Source: CAZHDB01 sp964531225 (lineage in GTDB: Archaea > Thermoproteota > Thermoprotei_A > Sulfolobales > Desulfurococcaceae). Taken from it: 64,000 nt of DNA. Below, in pieces: positions 61,613-64,000 of the stretch (positions within the stretch are counted from its first letter, which is position 1; each line of letters starts with the position of its first letter). A model generated the notes under the pieces. That model worked only from the letters and a program-made list of their open reading frames with translations. It had not been told where the DNA came from and ran no database searches. The stretch spans positions 1 to 64,000 of the forward strand of contig CAZHDB010000006.1 of the NCBI GenBank assembly GCA_964531225.1. The letters are read 5' to 3'. Position numbers and translations under genes: made by a program.

Positions 61613-62239
61613 TTAAGATATAAAGTCATATAACGTTTTCTGTTTTTTATTCGCTTTCTCTTCCTTAATATATGATCTGGTTCTATCAGAGATCTCTATC
61701 CTAGAAGGTTTTAGTTCCTTATTCATAATAATTTGTTTAAAGAAGATATCCCTAATAGGTTCATAGACTAGTTTATAGAATTTCTGTTGATCCCTTAAAA
61801 CTTGTTCTGGAAACTGATTAACATATTCAAGGGCTGCTTTCCAAGCCCTTTCATAGTCTATTATCCGCGAAATTTTCTTTACAACATATTCGTCATAGTC
61901 TTTAGGAGATTGCTCTTTACCACCTATTACATAGTATCCCCTTGAAGATACTTCAACACATTCCCCAAGTACTTCTTCCATATTTTCAGGGCATTTTTCC
62001 CTATGGGGTTTAATCCTGCCCTTTTTAATTATTTCTTCTAATTTCAGTGTTTTCCAACGCATGGTATGGGGGCCATGGTATTTAGCCCATGCATAGAATA
62101 TTGCACGGTTTAAACCAAAGCTTTTAGCCCTATCTATATCCTTGTAAAAAACATAGTATCTAGCCGCCTGTAGAAGAGCCATAACTTGGAACCTACCTAC
62201 TCCTGCAACTATAAGTTTCCTCTCAATATCCTTATCCAT
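61613..62239 (-). CDS. uncharacterised protein with C-terminal PCNA-binding (PIP-box) motif
   Basis: The 208-residue, mostly helical, basic protein has no recognised catalytic domain. Its last residues KQKTLYDFIS fit the PIP-box QxxhxxFx used by archaeal proteins to bind the PCNA sliding clamp (Q200, L203, F206, I207). Position at the extreme C terminus after a charged, probably flexible linker (EEKANKK) is typical of clamp-binding tails. A role in replication or repair is an inference. It is monocistronic on the minus strand, with its 3' end facing the TRAP pseudogene. Confidence 0.72.
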   Translation of the reverse strand: MDKDIERKLIVAGVGRFQVMALLQAARYYVFYKDIDRAKSFGLNRAIFYAWAKYHGPHTMRWKTLKLEEIIKKGRIKPHREKCPENMEEVLGECVEVSSRGYYVIGGKEQSPKDYDEYVVKKISRIIDYERAWKAALEYVNQFPEQVLRDQQKFYKLVYEPIRDIFFKQIIMNKELKPSRIEISDRTRSYIKEEKANKKQKTLYDFIS

Positions 62240-62291
62240 ATACTATACCCATACTATGATATCTATTGATCTTCTATTTCAAATTAGCTAT

Positions 62292-63050
62292 TTAGCCCAG
62301 ATACTTCACCGGATTCAATCGCTCTAATGACTCAATTAGTTCCAATCTCCTCTTGCCTATATTAATTATCTTTTTCATCTCAAAGTAGATCAATAGATAT
62401 ACTAATAATGGTATAATTAATTGAACCCCTATTCTACCAACAATAAGCAAAATACCATATAGGTTAAGAGCTTCGTTCTTAATATCCTCTCCCAATCTGG
62501 ATAGTAATAGATATTCTCCAATAACACCTACAATGGATGATATCATTGAAGTAATAATAACTATAATGATTGATATGCTTGATATTAAATCAAGTATTGT
62601 AAAGAAACCATGAATCTTGAATAGATTAATCATAAGACTGAAAATTACATATAAGGCTATTGGAGCCAAAATATATCCTAGTATGTATCCTATAGTAGAT
62701 AATAAGTATGGAGAATAATACCTATCTCTTTTAAATTCCAATAATATAATAAAGGCTCGTCTCAAGTAAAACAGAATTATAAAGATCCCTATAAAGCTAA
62801 AAATTACCGATATTGGTATAGATACTAGCATTAAGAATCTAAAGTATTCTTCAAGGTCACGTGGAAGCACGATCACGTTATGATGAATTGGCATAATAAG
62901 ATGAATTGGCATTAGATGAAGCCTTACATATATTGAAGCATAAAGTATACTAAAGAAAATCATGCTCGCAACTATTAATAAAGCAGTATATAGGCAATAT
63001 TTTCTATAGTAATCAAAAGCTTGCAAAGGTAATTCTTTGTGTAATTGCAT
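62292..63050 (-). CDS. multi-pass membrane protein
   Basis: The 252-residue protein has five or six hydrophobic helices and short loops. The first helix follows LPLQAFDYYRKYCLYTALL, and a soluble basic tail (KIINIGKRRLELIESLERL) ends the protein. It resembles the many unnamed crenarchaeal membrane proteins (DUF973-like in appearance), but I cannot assign a family. It is on the same strand as the PIP-box protein (52-base gap) and the 63110 gene (59-base gap). Confidence 0.6.
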   Translation of the reverse strand: MQLHKELPLQAFDYYRKYCLYTALLIVASMIFFSILYASIYVRLHLMPIHLIMPIHHNVIVLPRDLEEYFRFLMLVSIPISVIFSFIGIFIILFYLRRAFIILLEFKRDRYYSPYLLSTIGYILGYILAPIALYVIFSLMINLFKIHGFFTILDLISSISIIIVIITSMISSIVGVIGEYLLLSRLGEDIKNEALNLYGILLIVGRIGVQLIIPLLVYLLIYFEMKKIINIGKRRLELIESLERLNPVKYLG

Positions 63051-63109
63051 AATTTATCCCATTTAGTAACTTTGTATATGCTAAGATAAATATTTCTTAA
63101 AATAATAAG

Positions 63110-63985
63110 TTATTCTTTTATCAAATAATTTGTTATTTCCATTATTTTCTTAAACAAATTATGGATTTCCTGATGCCTGCTATCAATAAGCATATAACAC
63201 GGTTTATAATCCTTTAATTCATTGCAATGAAATCTTAACTTTTCCAAAAGAATATTTAGCTCATTAACAGTTGATAACAACGTCCTATGATCAATATTAG
63301 TGTTACTCGAGATATAACCAATAATATCGCTTATATATTGATTGATTATATTGATAAATTTAGGATTATGCAAAGTATCTTTGGGAGAATAAGTATCGAT
63401 AAGTATATTGAGTATTCGAGATTTGAATAGTATACATTCTTTTTCGCAAGAGTATCTTCTTATATTTGAGAGCAATTGAACCAAAGCATTTACTGGAAAC
63501 ATGCTTAAGGGTCCATAAAATAAGGCTTCTATTATATCCTTAATACTTGTATAGTCGTCATTAATATTGCTCCATACTTTATTAATCAATTCTTCGCTAT
63601 AATCCTCTATAATTCTTCTCTTACCAGCAATAATGAGATATTCCCATAGTGTAAGCAGATCCATTGATAAATACATTTTATCATTATAATACTTTAAAAT
63701 ATTGTCTGGATGAACATCTTTAACTATTTTATTAACTATTTGTTCATCGAAGACAGCACTAGTGAGATCTATTATTCTATCTATTGAAGCATCAGCCTTA
63801 AATGAACGTAAAAATTCTATTGCGAACAAGTATTTGTTCGAACCTATTGGTTCTAATAAGAAAGTCTTTATAGTTTCTACAACATTGTCGAGATCGCATT
63901 TTCTTCTACTACATTCCCAGGCTAATACCCATGGATTATCGTATTTCAAAGCCTTTGCCTCTTTATATGTTTTTGTTTTAGACAT
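63110..63985 (-). CDS. uncharacterised helical protein at the window edge
   Basis: The helical soluble protein has about 291 residues with repeated short helices (HEAT-like in impression: IDRIIDLTSAVFDEQIVNKIV, SIKDIIEALFYGPLSM). I do not recognise it. ATG 63985 is preferred; GTG 63997 is possible and so close to the edge that the real start cannot be excluded from lying outside. It has no membrane segment or catalytic motif. Confidence 0.55.
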   Translation of the reverse strand: MSKTKTYKEAKALKYDNPWVLAWECSRRKCDLDNVVETIKTFLLEPIGSNKYLFAIEFLRSFKADASIDRIIDLTSAVFDEQIVNKIVKDVHPDNILKYYNDKMYLSMDLLTLWEYLIIAGKRRIIEDYSEELINKVWSNINDDYTSIKDIIEALFYGPLSMFPVNALVQLLSNIRRYSCEKECILFKSRILNILIDTYSPKDTLHNPKFINIINQYISDIIGYISSNTNIDHRTLLSTVNELNILLEKLRFHCNELKDYKPCYMLIDSRHQEIHNLFKKIMEITNYLIKE

Positions 63986-64000
63986 GGTTTTACCCACTAA

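Noticed and set aside
1..64000. tRNA, rRNA, CRISPR arrays, insertion sequences
   Set aside because: TTCGA/TTCAA T-loop-like strings found (for example near 3810 and 9870) lie inside coding sequence with no cloverleaf. No regular direct repeats with spacers and no transposase-like frame were seen.

Overview
The window looks like a stretch of chromosome from an AT-rich hyperthermophilic crenarchaeon of the Desulfurococcales, most like Staphylothermus. That is an inference from gene content and base composition, not from a marker gene. The sequence is roughly one third GC by eye. Its genes are archaeal types: a ThiN-domain regulator, a DUF357-cytidylyltransferase, a ubiquitin-like protein with its E1-like enzyme, Trm5 and Taw3 of the wyosine pathway, archaeal AsnRS, a PIN-KH ATPase, an ATPase-less membrane Lon protease, and box C/D guide RNAs. 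Many starts are TTG or GTG preceded by GGTGAT or GAGG ribosome sites. I saw no rRNA, tRNA, CRISPR array, insertion sequence or phage gene.

Layout. 0-5.4 kb holds coenzyme A genes (panB, panE), an MFS transporter and a ThiN-domain regulator directly upstream of panE. 5.5-13.8 kb is a transporter region. It contains a NatA/NatB-like ABC exporter, a winged-helix protein followed by a maltokinase-like kinase, and a second ABC exporter. The second exporter is preceded by a membrane-anchored winged-helix protein and by a surface protein split by one in-frame TAG. 13.8-24 kb holds a box C/D RNA, thiL, a sugar-isomerase-like protein, a surface GH99-like glycosidase, a flavoprotein, a DUF357-nucleotidyltransferase, pyrF, an E1-like enzyme overlapping tail to tail with its likely ubiquitin-like partner, a second C/D RNA and a DppA-type aminopeptidase.

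24-31 kb is one six-gene minus-strand operon of the MoxR-DUF58 type: DUF4350-like protein, MoxR ATPase, DUF58 protein, two membrane proteins, and a transglutaminase/DUF4129-like protein that seems to have lost its catalytic residues. 31-39 kb holds an AmrS radical SAM enzyme, a nucleoside phosphorylase, a zinc dehydrogenase and a complete nucleoside-type (BMP family) ABC importer. Importer and phosphorylase together suggest nucleoside scavenging. 39-46 kb holds the PIN-ATPase, a deaminase-type amidohydrolase, a GNAT protein, and a three-gene unit of two ferredoxin-containing MinD/Mrp ATPases with a NifX-like protein. 46-55 kb is informational: Trm5, MscS, endonuclease III, AsnRS with a free-standing Lrp ligand-binding domain, Taw3, a tRNA-binding OB protein, a third C/D RNA candidate, an alkyltransferase-like repair protein and a spore-photolyase-like radical SAM protein.

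55-64 kb contains visible gene decay: a secreted-protein pseudogene with two in-frame stops and frameshifts, and a TRAP-type fused permease gene split by two frameshifts. Between and after them lie a membrane Lon protease, an unrecognised protein ending in a PCNA-binding (PIP-box) motif, and two unrecognised proteins at the right edge. The strongest leads are the clean 12/12/12 C/D RNA at 13.9 kb, the PIP-box protein, the E1/ubiquitin-like pair, the surface-protein, winged-helix and ABC exporter module, and the series of interrupted genes.
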